Notes under the pieces: generated by a model
Told to the model about the DNA's origin: nothing
The model's database searches: none
Seen by the model: the letters and a program-made list of their open reading frames with translations, nothing else
NCBI RefSeq assembly: GCF_029395535.1
Contig: NZ_CP113920.1
Coordinates: 806,001-870,000 of the forward strand
Reading direction: 5' to 3'
DNA length: 64,000 nucleotides
Source: Bifidobacterium sp. ESL0732
GTDB taxonomy: Bacteria; Actinomycetota; Actinomycetes; Actinomycetales; Bifidobacteriaceae
Shown here: positions 52,371 through 61,681 of the stretch, in pieces
Layout of the letters: each line of letters starts with the position of its first letter
Numbering within the stretch: position 1 is the first letter of the stretch
Position numbers and translations under genes: made by a program

Positions 52371-52994
52371 GTGGCAGGATTGCTGACATCAATGCCGTCC
52401 ATGGATGAGGGGGATTCGGCCCCCACCATGACGGATCCGATTTTCAATAGATTGCTCAAGGAACGCATCATCTGGCTTGGCGACGAGGTCAAGGATTCCA
52501 ATGCCAACGTCATTTGCGCACAGATGCTGATGCTCGCGGCCGAGGACCCGAAGAAGGATATCTGGCTCTACATCAACTCGCCCGGCGGTTCCGTGACCGC
52601 AGGCATGGCCATCTACGACACCATGCAGCTGATCGAGCCCGACGTGGCGACGGTAGCCGTCGGCATGGCCGCGTCCATGGCCCAGTTCCTGCTTTCCAGC
52701 GGTACCAAGGGCAAGCGTTTCGCTACTTCGCACACGCGAATCTTGATGCATCAGCCTTCTGGCGGCATTGGCGGCACCGCTACCGATGTACGCATCAACG
52801 CCGAGCTGATCATGGATATGAAGAAGACCATGTCGCAGCTCACCGCCGACCAGACCGGCCATACCTTGGAAGAGATCTACCGCGACAACGAGTACGACCA
52901 CTGGTTTACTGCCCAGCAGGCGTTGGATTACGGATTCTTCGACAAGATCGTGACCACGCCGGGCAGCATGCGTACGGCGAAGGCAGGGGAGTGA
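52371..52994 (+). CDS. clpP: ATP-dependent Clp protease proteolytic subunit, first copy
   Basis: 207 residues from a GTG at 52371, with AAGGAG upstream. Serine protease subunit of the ClpP barrel. Ser102 in GMAASMAQF, His127 in ILMHQPSGG and the Asp in the YDHWFTAQQALDYGFFDK region form the triad. Processing of a short N-terminal propeptide before MTDPIFNRLL is likely. It is followed five bases later by a second clpP, the actinobacterial arrangement in which both products form a mixed tetradecamer. Confidence 0.95.
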   Translation: MAGLLTSMPSMDEGDSAPTMTDPIFNRLLKERIIWLGDEVKDSNANVICAQMLMLAAEDPKKDIWLYINSPGGSVTAGMAIYDTMQLIEPDVATVAVGMAASMAQFLLSSGTKGKRFATSHTRILMHQPSGGIGGTATDVRINAELIMDMKKTMSQLTADQTGHTLEEIYRDNEYDHWFTAQQALDYGFFDKIVTTPGSMRTAKAGE

Positions 52995-52999
52995 ACAAT

Positions 53000-53671
53000 A
53001 TGGCAAGTGAAGAAGCGAAGTTTGTAGCTCGCGCTGAGCGTCTCGCCGGCCCGCGCGGTGTGGCCGGGTTCAGGCCCGAGAGCCGTTACGTGATGCCGCA
53101 GTTCAGCGAGAAGACGCCCTACGGCATGAAGACGCAGGACGCCTACAGCCGCCTGTTCGAAGACCGCATCATCTTCATGGGCGTGCAGGTCGACGACACG
53201 TCGGCCGACGACATCATGGCCCAGCTGCTCGTTCTGGAAAGCCAGGACCCGAACCGCGACGTGATGATGTACATCAACTCGCCCGGCGGCTCGATGACCG
53301 CGATGACGGCCATCTACGACACGATGCAATACATCAAGCCGGACGTGCAGACCGTCTGTCTCGGTCAGGCAGCCTCGGCCGCCGCGGTGATTCTTGCCGC
53401 CGGCACCAAGGGCAAACGCCTGATGCTGCCCAACGCCCGCGTCTTGATCCATCAGCCGGCAATCGACCAAGGGGCCGGCAAGGCCACCGAGATCGAGATC
53501 CAGGCCAAGGAGATGCTGCGTATGCGCGAATGGCTCGAGAACACGCTGGCCAAGCACACCGGCCAGTCCGCCGAGCGTATCCGCAAGGACATTGAGGTCG
53601 ATACCTTCCTGACGGCACCGGAGGCCAAGGAATACGGCATGGTCGACGAAGTGCTCGCCAACCGCAAGTAG
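53000..53671 (+). CDS. clpP: ATP-dependent Clp protease proteolytic subunit, second copy
   Basis: 223 residues from ATG at 53000, five bases after the first clpP, with AGGGGAG in the end of that gene. Ser126 in GQAASAAAVIL, His151 in VLIHQPA and an Asp in IEVDTFLTAPEAKEYGMVDEV give the catalytic triad. The N-terminus has a 40-residue extension before PYGMKTQDAYSRLFEDRIIF, as in other actinobacterial ClpP2 proteins. It partners the first copy and ClpX, encoded 170 bases on. This is the copy expected to contact the ATPase in mycobacteria (family knowledge). Confidence 0.95.
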   Translation: MASEEAKFVARAERLAGPRGVAGFRPESRYVMPQFSEKTPYGMKTQDAYSRLFEDRIIFMGVQVDDTSADDIMAQLLVLESQDPNRDVMMYINSPGGSMTAMTAIYDTMQYIKPDVQTVCLGQAASAAAVILAAGTKGKRLMLPNARVLIHQPAIDQGAGKATEIEIQAKEMLRMREWLENTLAKHTGQSAERIRKDIEVDTFLTAPEAKEYGMVDEVLANRK

Positions 53672-53714
53672 TGGTTTGCCGCGGATTGCCGTGTAGATTT
53701 ACGTAAAAATAAAG

Positions 53715-53750
53715 ACGATACCCCTTGCGTTCGCGCGTGAGGGGTATCGT
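53715..53750. terminator. Hairpin between the clpP pair and clpX
   Basis: ACGATACCCCT (53715-53725) pairs exactly with AGGGGTATCGT (53740-53750). The loop contains a GCG-TTCG-CGC tetraloop stem. No T-tract follows, so it may slow or process transcription without ending it. Confidence 0.55.
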
Positions 53751-53841
53751 CGTAACCGGATGCCATCGCCGAAAAGGACGGCGAGCAAACGGCTGTAACA
53801 CAAGGCTCAATTGAAAGTGCCTGACGCGGTAAGGAGAAGGT

Positions 53842-55263
53842 ATGGGCGACGTGGTGGATTATAACGACTCCGTCCCGCGCTGCGGATTCTGCGGCAAAAG
53901 CGAACGACAGGTGCGCAAGCTCGTCACCGGTCAGGGTGCGGCGATCTGCGACGAGTGCATCGCCCAATGCGTCGACCTGATCAACGACGACAACGACAAG
54001 GACGTCAAGATCAATGCGCTGAATCTACCTAAGCCTTCCGAGATCTATGCCTATCTCGACCAATATGTCGTCGGCCAGCCACAAGCCAAGCGCACCCTTT
54101 CCGTAGCCGTCTACAACCATTACAAACGCGTCAACATGGAGATGGGCGAGGGTTCTCATGGTTCTGGGGCCGGCATGGGCAAGGCCGCCGCCGCATCGGG
54201 TGCGTTGCGGAAGGCTGGTGTCGCGGAGGGTGCCAAGACGGGTCCTGTCAAACGTTCCGGTAAATCCGTCTCCGATTCGCTGGCGGATGTGCAAGTGGCC
54301 AAATCTAATATTCTCTTGCTTGGCCCGACCGGCGTCGGCAAAACATATCTGGCCCAGACGCTTGCCCGCGTGATGAACGTGCCATTCGTCATCGTCGACG
54401 CCACCACCTTGACCGAGGCCGGATATATCGGCGACGACGTGGAAAGCGTGCTACAACGGCTTCTGCAGGCGGCGGACGGCGACGTGGATCGCGCCCAACA
54501 CGGCATCGTCTATATCGATGAGATCGACAAGATCGCGCGCAAAAGCGGCGAAAGCGCCTCGCTCACGCGCGATGTAAGCGGTGAGGGTGTGCAGCAGGCG
54601 TTGCTGAAGATCCTCGAAGGCACCATCGCCTCGGTGCCCCTGGAGGGGGAGGGCACGCGCAAGCACCGCGATCAGAACACCGTCAAAATGGATACTCGTG
54701 ACATCCTCTTCATCTGCGGCGGTGCGTTCGTCGGTCTCGACGCCATCGTGCGCAAACGGCTCGGGGCGCGTGAGAGCGGTTTCACAGCGACCTTTGACGA
54801 GCGGGATGAGAGCAAGGCCGACCTGTTGCGGCAGGTCGACGCCGACGATTTGGGTGATTTTGGATTGTTGCCGGAGTTCATCGGGCGTCTGCCGGTGGTC
54901 AGTGTGCTTGACGAGCTCACTGAACAGGACTTGCGCGACATCCTCGTGCATCCGGCCAATGCGTTGGTCAAGCAATATCGCAAGCTTTTTGCCGTCGACG
55001 GGGTTAAACTTTCGTTCACCGACCAGGCCGTCGCCGCTATCGCAGCCAAGGCCATCAGGGAAGGTACTGGTGCCCGCGGACTGCGTTCTATCATCGAAAA
55101 GACGCTCGAGGAAACGATGTTCCAACTGCCGGAAATGAATGATGTGCAGCAGGTCATCGTCGACGCTTCCGCCGTCAGTGGCGAAGGTGTGCCGAAGATG
55201 GTGGTTTCGTCGGCTTCTTCTGGCCGTTCGCCTAGACGTGGCAAGATACATGCGTTCGGATAA
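53842..55263 (+). CDS. clpX: ATP-dependent Clp protease ATP-binding subunit ClpX
   Basis: 473 residues. AAA+ unfoldase that feeds substrates, including SsrA-tagged chains, to ClpP. The N-terminal zinc domain has Cys14, Cys17, Cys36 and Cys39. Walker A GPTGVGKT has its Lys at 167, Walker B is [10 protein letters not shown], and the pore loop ([11 protein letters not shown]) and sensor 2 ([10 protein letters not shown]) are present. There is a 45-residue Gly/Ala/Ser/Lys insertion at about residues 100-150, between the zinc domain and the AAA+ core, longer than in E. coli. ATG at 53842 follows AAGGAGAAGGT. Confidence 0.96.
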   Translation: MGDVVDYNDSVPRCGFCGKSERQVRKLVTGQGAAICDECIAQCVDLINDDNDKDVKINALNLPKPSEIYAYLDQYVVGQPQAKRTLSVAVYNHYKRVNMEMGEGSHGSGAGMGKAAAASGALRKAGVAEGAKTGPVKRSGKSVSDSLADVQVAKSNILLLGPTGVGKTYLAQTLARVMNVPFVIVDATTLTEAGYIGDDVESVLQRLLQAADGDVDRAQHGIVYIDEIDKIARKSGESASLTRDVSGEGVQQALLKILEGTIASVPLEGEGTRKHRDQNTVKMDTRDILFICGGAFVGLDAIVRKRLGARESGFTATFDERDESKADLLRQVDADDLGDFGLLPEFIGRLPVVSVLDELTEQDLRDILVHPANALVKQYRKLFAVDGVKLSFTDQAVAAIAAKAIREGTGARGLRSIIEKTLEETMFQLPEMNDVQQVIVDASAVSGEGVPKMVVSSASSGRSPRRGKIHAFG

Positions 55264-55378
55264 GTAGATGTATTACTGCAAGCAACCAGCGCAGATACCC
55301 GCGCGACACGCCTGGCTTGCGGGAATCGAGACGAAACGTTATATTAGATGAGTTGTCAAAAACAAGGTTCTTGACACT

Positions 55379-55452
55379 GCGCACGTAGCCCAATGGATTA
55401 GAGCAGCTGACTACGGATCAGCAGGTTACAGGTTCGAATCCTGCCGTGCGCA
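55379..55452 (+). tRNA. tRNA-Arg(ACG)
   Basis: A 7-bp acceptor stem GCGCACG / CGTGCGC (55379-55385 with 55445-55451) is followed by discriminator A. The D arm AGCCCAATGGATTAGAGC, anticodon arm GCTGA-CTACGGA-TCAGC with anticodon ACG, and T arm with TTCGAAT are present. The anticodon reads CGU/CGC/CGA after A34 deamination. CCA is not encoded. A terminator follows. Confidence 0.95.
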
Positions 55453-55459
55453 CAGATTA

Positions 55460-55494
55460 ATCCGCAGGGTCGCAAGGTTCTGTGGATTTTTGTT
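55460..55494 (+). terminator. Terminator after tRNA-Arg
   Basis: ATCCGCAG (55460-55467) pairs with CTGTGGAT (55480-55487), with one wobble, followed by TTTTGTTTC. Confidence 0.8.
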
Positions 55495-55667
55495 TCTCTC
55501 AACGCACTGCGCAGAAATGATGTATTACAAATCAGTGAGAAAAGCATTAATCGAGTCTAAGTTTCGGATTTTTAATTTAGAATCATGATGTCTACTGAAC
55601 CCAGTAATGCTACGATGAAGAAGTTATTGCTGACAATGGACGTTTCAATGAGAGAAAGAAAATACGC

Positions 55668-56906
55668 ATGAGCGCATCGGGAAAACCAGCCAAGGAAGTG
55701 GAGCCGAAACAGCCTACCCGCGGCAACCTGCTGATGGCGTGCATGCCGTATCAGGGGCATATCAATCCGACGCTGGCCACGGTTCGTGCGCTGGTGGCTG
55801 ACGGTTGGGATGTCACCTATATCTGTGATCCAAGGTGGGAGCAGCAGGTGCAAGCGTCAGGGGCGACGTTTGTTCCCTACGACGGCTATTCTGCCAATCC
55901 CGGCAAGTTTGAACGGACGATTCAGGCGCCTGAAAAGGCCGACAATACGGTATTGCGGGTCGGTCGTGAGTCCCATTTCGATGCATTTCTGTATGAAGGT
56001 CTGCTGGTTTCCGGCAAGGCATTGGCGGATAAACTGGGCCTTCCCTCAATCCGTCTTTATTCGACGTTCTGTTATAACCGCGACATTCTCAACCGGCTCG
56101 CCGGCGCGAGCAAGGGCTTCCATCTGACCTCGGTGTTGCGTAGCAAAAAGTTTCTGCGCCTGATGTCGTCAAGCACGCGGCGCAGGGGACTGATGGAGAC
56201 TGAGGATTTCATCAGCGAGATGGTCGATAACCCGCCGACGCTGACCTACACGTATACCTCGCGTTCGTTCCAGATTGACGGCGGTTCTTTCCCGCGCAAT
56301 CAGTATCGGTTCATTGGTCCTTCGCTAGACGGCAGAAAGGACCAGAAGCCGAGCGCTGATTTGGCGGCAGTTCTCGAGCAGAGCGCCGACAAGCCGATTA
56401 TCTATGCTTCGCTTGGCACCATTTTCAATACGTTCCTGCCGTTCTACCGTGCTGTTGTCGGCGCGTTCGGCGGCAAAGACGTCACGGTCATCCTGTCTGT
56501 CGGGCATAATTTCGAGCGTGGCAAGTTGGGCGAGATTCCTGGTAATATCCATATCTACGAATCGGTGGACCAGCTTTCCGTGCTGCGCAAGGCTTCGGTA
56601 TTTCTGACCCACGGTGGCATGAACAGCGTCAATGAAGCTTTGTATTACGGCGTGCCATTGGTTGCGGTACCCATGGCAGACGACCAGCCGACGGTCGCGG
56701 CAAGACTTGTGGAACTTGGCTTGGGTCTGAGTCTTGATAAGCGATCGATTTCGGCGCAATCGCTTTATGGTGCCGCAACTAAAGTCATGTCCAGCAAGGA
56801 AACCGCCGAACGTGTCAAGGCGATGAGCCATGACATGCACGAAGCCGGCGGCAACGCACAATTCGTCAAAGACCTTGACGAGTTGTTGACGGAACAATCT
56901 AACTGA
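55668..56906 (+). CDS. GT1-family glycosyltransferase (MGT/UGT type)
   Basis: 412 residues of GT-B fold. The N-terminal acceptor domain begins MACMPYQGHINPTLATVRALV, typical of macrolide and sterol glycosyltransferases. The C-terminal donor motif is FLTHGGMNSVNEALYYGVPLVAVPMADDQP, which contains the conserved H-G-G and D-Q. The enzyme should transfer a sugar from a nucleotide sugar to a small hydrophobic acceptor; neither is fixed by sequence. It stands alone between the tRNA and an opposite-strand gene, with no biosynthetic cluster nearby. It could inactivate macrolide-like or flavonoid compounds (inference). ATG at 55668 follows GAGAGAAAG. Confidence 0.88.
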   Translation: MSASGKPAKEVEPKQPTRGNLLMACMPYQGHINPTLATVRALVADGWDVTYICDPRWEQQVQASGATFVPYDGYSANPGKFERTIQAPEKADNTVLRVGRESHFDAFLYEGLLVSGKALADKLGLPSIRLYSTFCYNRDILNRLAGASKGFHLTSVLRSKKFLRLMSSSTRRRGLMETEDFISEMVDNPPTLTYTYTSRSFQIDGGSFPRNQYRFIGPSLDGRKDQKPSADLAAVLEQSADKPIIYASLGTIFNTFLPFYRAVVGAFGGKDVTVILSVGHNFERGKLGEIPGNIHIYESVDQLSVLRKASVFLTHGGMNSVNEALYYGVPLVAVPMADDQPTVAARLVELGLGLSLDKRSISAQSLYGAATKVMSSKETAERVKAMSHDMHEAGGNAQFVKDLDELLTEQSN

Positions 56907-56993
56907 TTCATCTTAAACATGGCAGCTCAACCTATATGCGTCACCAAACAACAAGTGTCGCAATAAGAAGAATTAATCCACGAACTGCAGCTC

Positions 56994-58481
56994 TCAGCGC
57001 GTGACGCTCGCAAGCTGATGATTCGAATCCATGTTTTCTACGTTGCTTGGCCTGATGGATGTCAAAAGCGAAAGACGATTGCGGTCGGTATCGGGCTCGA
57101 GATAAGCACTGGTATCGGTGTCGCTGGTGTCGGCATCGTCCGAGTTCTCGTCATCGTTGCTGGTCGACCGGCAGCTTTTCTGTGCCCCGTTGACCACGTC
57201 GACGCGGCATTGGAAGTTGGCTTTCGCCTCTTCCTCCCATTCCTCGTCCATGTTGGCGATGTCGTGATTGGCTGCATCGACTTTGCTTTTGAGCTTCCGC
57301 TTTGAGGACTGGGAGGACTCGCCGCCGTCGCTGCGATAATAGGCGCATCCGGAATCGCCGCAGAATGGTGTCTGGCCCTGATTGATAGCGGGGCCAGCCG
57401 AGGGAATGATTCGGTCGCGCGATGAATCCGTCGGATCGCCGCCTACATCATTCGAGTCATACGATGCGTTGTAGAGTGACACGTTTTTTGGCACGATGAC
57501 GATGCTGTATTGCTGATTGACCTCTTCGCCGTGGAAATCCTGCAAGGCGCCTCTTTGCAACAGTTGGTAATGTGAGGACGGCAATTTGCCAGGGGAGAAG
57601 CAATAATCGTGAGTGGTTCCCGGACAGTCGGCGAGTTGATATGGTGGATTGCTGCCAGCTACCGGATTTTGAGGGGTCACCTCGCCGTTCGAGATTTTCA
57701 TCCAAGCCCCGCCCGAGTTGGTCCAGGTGCCGTCGAGGCTGGAATAATCGCCGCGTTTGATTTCCGACAAGTCGATGCCGCTGTTTGAGGCTTCTTCGTC
57801 GTTGGCCTTTTTCTGCTTTTCGGCGGCGCTCACCTCGCGTTCGATTGGTTTGAGTACGTCGTCGGCATCTTTTTTGGAATCGACCAGTTTCTTGGCTATA
57901 TCGCTGATGTCGTTGGCGCTGTCACTGATCTTGCCTGACAAGTCGTTGAGCGATTGAATTGCCTGTTTCAGGTCCTTGGTCGAAGCGCTGGAGGTGTCCG
58001 CAATGGTCTTAGTGGCCTTGGCGTCGGAAAGATTCCGGGATGTTTTCAATGTTTTCCGATAATCATCAAGCAGATCGGGATTCTTGACCTGGCCTTTGTG
58101 GATATCTTCGGTATCGCTGTTGGCGCGTTTGATGGCCGATCTCAAATCCGATTTCGTGTCCGCAAGATGATTGACCGCCTTGCCATACTGCGAAACCGCG
58201 GCATCGTGGGAATTCGAGGAGAAATAATAAAAACCACCCGCGGCGATGGCCGCCAGTACGACGACCACGGCTGCGATGATAACAATCTTGGTCGTTTTGC
58301 CTTTGTGTGGTTTCGCCGGCATTGCGCCGCCGTTGGGCTGGAGCTGCATACCGCTGGGGAGGGGAACGTTGGTGGGGAGCGGAGGAATGCTACTCGTCGG
58401 CGCGTTATAAGTCGCGTTGTTGGCGGGAGCGGGATATGGCGGATTCGCACCTGACTGATTGAAAGACTGATTGCCGCTCAT
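56994..58481 (-). CDS. Membrane-anchored protein with Pro-rich N-terminus, unknown function
   Basis: 495 residues; no specific function recognised. Residues 1 to about 60 are Pro/Asn/Ala-rich and cytoplasmic. KGKTTK and one 20-residue helix (IVIIAAVVVVLAAIAAGGFY) follow. The external part has a coiled-coil region rich in Lys, Asp, Ser and Ala to about residue 225, and then a globular part with five or more Cys, beginning IKRGDYSSLDGTWTNSGGAWMKI, which resembles DUF6287-like segments in other Gram-positives (tentative). The C-terminal third is Asp/Ser-rich. The start and single helix resemble other Gram-positive extracytoplasmic sensor proteins. ATG at 58481 has GAAAGGGACGCCAA upstream. Confidence 0.75.
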   Translation of the reverse strand: MSGNQSFNQSGANPPYPAPANNATYNAPTSSIPPLPTNVPLPSGMQLQPNGGAMPAKPHKGKTTKIVIIAAVVVVLAAIAAGGFYYFSSNSHDAAVSQYGKAVNHLADTKSDLRSAIKRANSDTEDIHKGQVKNPDLLDDYRKTLKTSRNLSDAKATKTIADTSSASTKDLKQAIQSLNDLSGKISDSANDISDIAKKLVDSKKDADDVLKPIEREVSAAEKQKKANDEEASNSGIDLSEIKRGDYSSLDGTWTNSGGAWMKISNGEVTPQNPVAGSNPPYQLADCPGTTHDYCFSPGKLPSSHYQLLQRGALQDFHGEEVNQQYSIVIVPKNVSLYNASYDSNDVGGDPTDSSRDRIIPSAGPAINQGQTPFCGDSGCAYYRSDGGESSQSSKRKLKSKVDAANHDIANMDEEWEEEAKANFQCRVDVVNGAQKSCRSTSNDDENSDDADTSDTDTSAYLEPDTDRNRLSLLTSIRPSNVENMDSNHQLASVTR

Positions 58482-58616
58482 TTGGCGTCCCTTTCTGCTT
58501 CAATGACAGTATTGAAGCCTTCTCCTGCTTAGGACAATAGCATATGGACGGAATCGTATTTGTGTTGCGTTCTGCAGGTGCGGAGGAAAGAAGCGGATAT
58601 AAAGGTAGGGGACATA

Positions 58617-59627
58617 ATGATGGCGGACGAAACCGACAACACTATCGGTGCGAACAGTGGGCAGGTGGCCGGAAAAGATGACGGCGAAAATGGCGACAAC
58701 GGCGTGATTGGTACGGTTGATGGCGCCGGGAATACTAATAATTCGGCCGATTATACGGCTGACGTGCGCTCTTGGGAGACGCATCGTAGCGGGTCCGTGC
58801 TGATGCGCGGGTCGATGATTCCCGAGCAGACCCCAGACCAGGCGTTGCTGGCTTTTCCAGGCGACGATGATGATAGTGCCGATGCGGCAGTGGGAGCCGA
58901 TAAAAGCGATACGGCTTTGAAGGCGGGATCGATTAATCAAGTTGCTGGCAAAACTGGCTCTGATGCGGCTTTACGCGCTGCAAAAGCCCGTGGCGGCAAG
59001 GATTGGCGGCATGGTGACCCGTGGCGCGTGCTTCGTATTCAATCGGAATTTGTGGAAGGCTTCGATGCGCTCGCGGACTTGGGTCGTGCATTGTGCGTGT
59101 TCGGCTCGGCTCGGGTCAAAGAGAGCGAACCGGAATACCGTCAGGCCATGCGTATGGGTGAGATGGCTGCGCAAAACGGGATTACCGTCATTACCGGCGG
59201 CGGGCCGGGCATCATGGAGGCCGCCAACCGAGGGGCTGCCGAAGCCGGCGGTGTCTCGGTCGGGCTCGGCATCGAGCTGCCGCATGAGGAAGGACTCAAC
59301 CAATGGGTGAACCTCGGGATGAACTTCCGTTACTTCTTCGTGCGCAAGATGATGTTCGTTAAATACTCCTCGGCGCTGATCGTCTGCCCAGGCGGGTTTG
59401 GCACACTCGATGAGATGTTCGAGATTTTGACGCTGGTACAGACCGGCAAAACCTCTCCCAAGCCGGTGGTGCTGTTCGATACGCAGTATTGGAAGGGCCT
59501 GTTCGACTGGGTTCAGGGGCCGATGTTCGACCGTGGGCTGATTTCAAAAGAGGATTTGAAGAAGGTCCAGTTCACCGATGATCCCGAGGAAGCGGTGCGG
59601 CTGGCAATAGGCGGGATGACGAAATAG
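58617..59627 (+). CDS. LOG-family (TIGR00730-type) Rossmann-fold protein
   Basis: 336 residues from ATG at 58617, with GTAGGGGA upstream. The core is the lysine-decarboxylase-like LOG fold with its motifs: ALCVFGSARVKESEPEYRQA, GGGPGIMEAANRGA and PGGFGTLDEMFE. Characterised members hydrolyse nucleoside 5'-monophosphates, releasing cytokinin-like bases or other nucleobases. The first 110 residues are an unusual acidic Asp/Gly/Asn-rich extension, probably disordered. Divergent from the preceding membrane protein and close to the methyltransferase on the minus strand. Confidence 0.9.
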   Translation: MMADETDNTIGANSGQVAGKDDGENGDNGVIGTVDGAGNTNNSADYTADVRSWETHRSGSVLMRGSMIPEQTPDQALLAFPGDDDDSADAAVGADKSDTALKAGSINQVAGKTGSDAALRAAKARGGKDWRHGDPWRVLRIQSEFVEGFDALADLGRALCVFGSARVKESEPEYRQAMRMGEMAAQNGITVITGGGPGIMEAANRGAAEAGGVSVGLGIELPHEEGLNQWVNLGMNFRYFFVRKMMFVKYSSALIVCPGGFGTLDEMFEILTLVQTGKTSPKPVVLFDTQYWKGLFDWVQGPMFDRGLISKEDLKKVQFTDDPEEAVRLAIGGMTK

Positions 59628-59633
59628 CTAATT

Positions 59634-60278
59634 TCAGCGTTTGACGGCGATAAGCATGCCGGTGCCTGTCGGGGTCAACGTCTGCTCGAAGCGTTCGTCG
59701 TCTTCGACGTTGGTAAGCAGGGACTGCACGGCTTCTGCCTTGCCATCGCTTGGGTAGGCCAGGCCCGACATGTCGGTGAAGATGATACGGCCCCCGACTT
59801 TCAGGAGGTTCGCCGCTTCGACGAAGGAAGGTTCATAGTTCGAAGCGACTCCGGAGACAACGATGAGGTCGTAGGTGCCGGCGTTGAGGCGGGGTAGGAA
59901 CACGGTCGGGGAGGTGTTGACGGCACGCAGTGTGGTGCGGTTTTCCGCGCAATCGGAGATATCGGCGAAAAGGCTGCGGATCATCGTGATGCCTCGGGCC
60001 GAGGAATCGACCGCCGTCAGCTGTCCGGCACCGCCCAGGCCTGCCACCAATTGCAAGGCTTCGACGATCGATCCGGTGCCGATGCTGATGATGGAGGTGG
60101 CGTTGAGTGTGCAGGTGATGAAGCGCAACAGATTGGCCTGTGCCGCGGAACCTTGCGGAAGCTTGGCCTTTTCGGCATCGGCGCGTGCCTTGCGAAGCAC
60201 GTCGCTTTCGAGGTTGAGTGCGTGATTTTCGGCCATTTCCCAAACCTTGGCCATACTCGTATATGCTGTCTTGCTCAT
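59634..60278 (-). CDS. O-methyltransferase family protein (SAM-dependent)
   Basis: 214 residues from ATG at 60278, with AGGGTGGA upstream. Class I Rossmann methyltransferase: SAM motif I is IISIGTGSIVEALQLV, the ribose acidic residue follows in GQLTAVDSSARG, and a post-motif region is FVEAANLLKVGGRIIFTDMSG. It resembles catechol/caffeoyl-CoA O-methyltransferases (YrrM/Rv1220c type) by length and layout, but the DxG-metal site is not clear, so the substrate is open. It is minus strand, ends seven bases after the convergent LOG gene stop, and lies 213 bases beyond the sdhB stop. Confidence 0.8.
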   Translation of the reverse strand: MSKTAYTSMAKVWEMAENHALNLESDVLRKARADAEKAKLPQGSAAQANLLRFITCTLNATSIISIGTGSIVEALQLVAGLGGAGQLTAVDSSARGITMIRSLFADISDCAENRTTLRAVNTSPTVFLPRLNAGTYDLIVVSGVASNYEPSFVEAANLLKVGGRIIFTDMSGLAYPSDGKAEAVQSLLTNVEDDERFEQTLTPTGTGMLIAVKR

Positions 60279-60491
60279 GATTCCACCCTGTACTTCTGCT
60301 GTTTTGTCGCGTATAGCGGCCACCGATTACTGGTTTTCATGATACGGCTAGCAATCGCCAAAGCCTAACGGAAGGGGTGATAAGACGATAAAACTTAATA
60401 TTTTATATTATTGTGCTTATTAAAACGTGCTGAACTGATCTCTTAATCATGAAATCGTTTGTTTCGGTATAACGGCGGTGCAGGATTGGTT

Positions 60492-61514
60492 TTACCTGTT
60501 TTTGACCCGTTCGGTCAGCTTCCACATCTCTTCGCCGACATCGATGCCCCGTGGGCATTCGCGGCTGCAGGCGCGAACTGATTGGCAGGCCGTAATGCCG
60601 TCGGCGGTGGCGATGGCATCGAGCCGTTCGTTGGTGGCGTTGTCGCGTGAATCGTTGATAAAGCGTGATTGGGCAATCAACGCTGCCGGGCCGATGAACG
60701 CCTCGCCGCCGGCGTAGACCGGGCAGCTTCCTTCGCACACCCCGCACGAGATGCAATTGCTCAAAAGTTCATAGCGTTTGAGTTCCTCGGGATTTTGTAG
60801 GTATTCGAACATGTCGATTTTGCCATCTTTGGTGGTGGCTAACTTGTCGTCCGCCTTCAAATATGGCTCGAGCTTTTTGATTTGGTTCATCATTTGGTCG
60901 ATGTCGACGATGAGGTCGCGCAGTACGGGGAATCCAGGTAGAGGCGCGATCTCGATGATGCCGAGGTCTGATGGGCTTGGCTGATTAATGGGCGATTCGT
61001 TTGATTCATCGGCATTGTCGGAACTGTTGGAATCGCCGGAATCGGTGCTTGAAGCGCTGTTGTTTGCGGCGTTTTCTGCAGATTTGGTTGTTCGAAACCC
61101 CTTGTCATCGATAGCATCGCCATTACCGTTTTGATTTGATTTCGGCTTCGCGTAATCCTCGATTTTGGCAGTGCACAGCAGCGTCGGGGTGCCATTGATG
61201 GACACCGCATCGGAGCCACAGATACCGTGGCCGCAGGAATACCTGAACGCCAGTGTCGGGTCGATATTGCGCTTGATGCTGAGCAGACAGTCGAGCACGG
61301 TCTGGCCAGGGAGTATTTCGATGGTGTAATCCTGGGTGAAATGCTTGCCGCGGATGCGACGACGCGATAGCGAGGATCCGAATGGACTGCCGCCACGCGC
61401 CTTGCCGCCGAAGGGACTGGAGGAATGACGGCGGTGATGCTCGCGTTCCGGTGACGGTGTGAATCGTTGGATTCGTATGACCGCATTCATGCCATGCATT
61501 ACATCTTCGCTCAT
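60492..61514 (-). CDS. sdhB: Succinate dehydrogenase/fumarate reductase iron-sulfur subunit with insertion
   Basis: 340 residues from ATG at 61514, with GAAGG upstream; the frame is open further without a better site. The [2Fe-2S] ligands are in RYSCGHGICGSD and LLCTAKI. The [4Fe-4S] and [3Fe-4S] ligands are in CISCGVCEGSCPVY and CQSVRACSRECPRGID. Between them is a 65-residue Ser/Asn/Asp insertion (about residues 130-195) not found in E. coli FrdB or SdhB. It receives electrons from the flavoprotein encoded upstream. No SdhC/SdhD membrane-anchor gene is present in the window, so the complex may be soluble or use an anchor elsewhere. Confidence 0.92.
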   Translation of the reverse strand: MSEDVMHGMNAVIRIQRFTPSPEREHHRRHSSSPFGGKARGGSPFGSSLSRRRIRGKHFTQDYTIEILPGQTVLDCLLSIKRNIDPTLAFRYSCGHGICGSDAVSINGTPTLLCTAKIEDYAKPKSNQNGNGDAIDDKGFRTTKSAENAANNSASSTDSGDSNSSDNADESNESPINQPSPSDLGIIEIAPLPGFPVLRDLIVDIDQMMNQIKKLEPYLKADDKLATTKDGKIDMFEYLQNPEELKRYELLSNCISCGVCEGSCPVYAGGEAFIGPAALIAQSRFINDSRDNATNERLDAIATADGITACQSVRACSRECPRGIDVGEEMWKLTERVKNR

Positions 61515-61681
61515 TGCCGCTGCCTTCGTTGTCTGCTTTCGTTTGCTAGTTTGCCACAAACTGTGGCCTGTTGTGTCATCCATCTGTGGTGAATTGTTAT
61601 TCGTTGTATTGTTCATCCATCACAAATGGAATTCTGTCGCATCGGCTGCTTGCCGCTGACCCATATTTTGCCAAGTTAATT

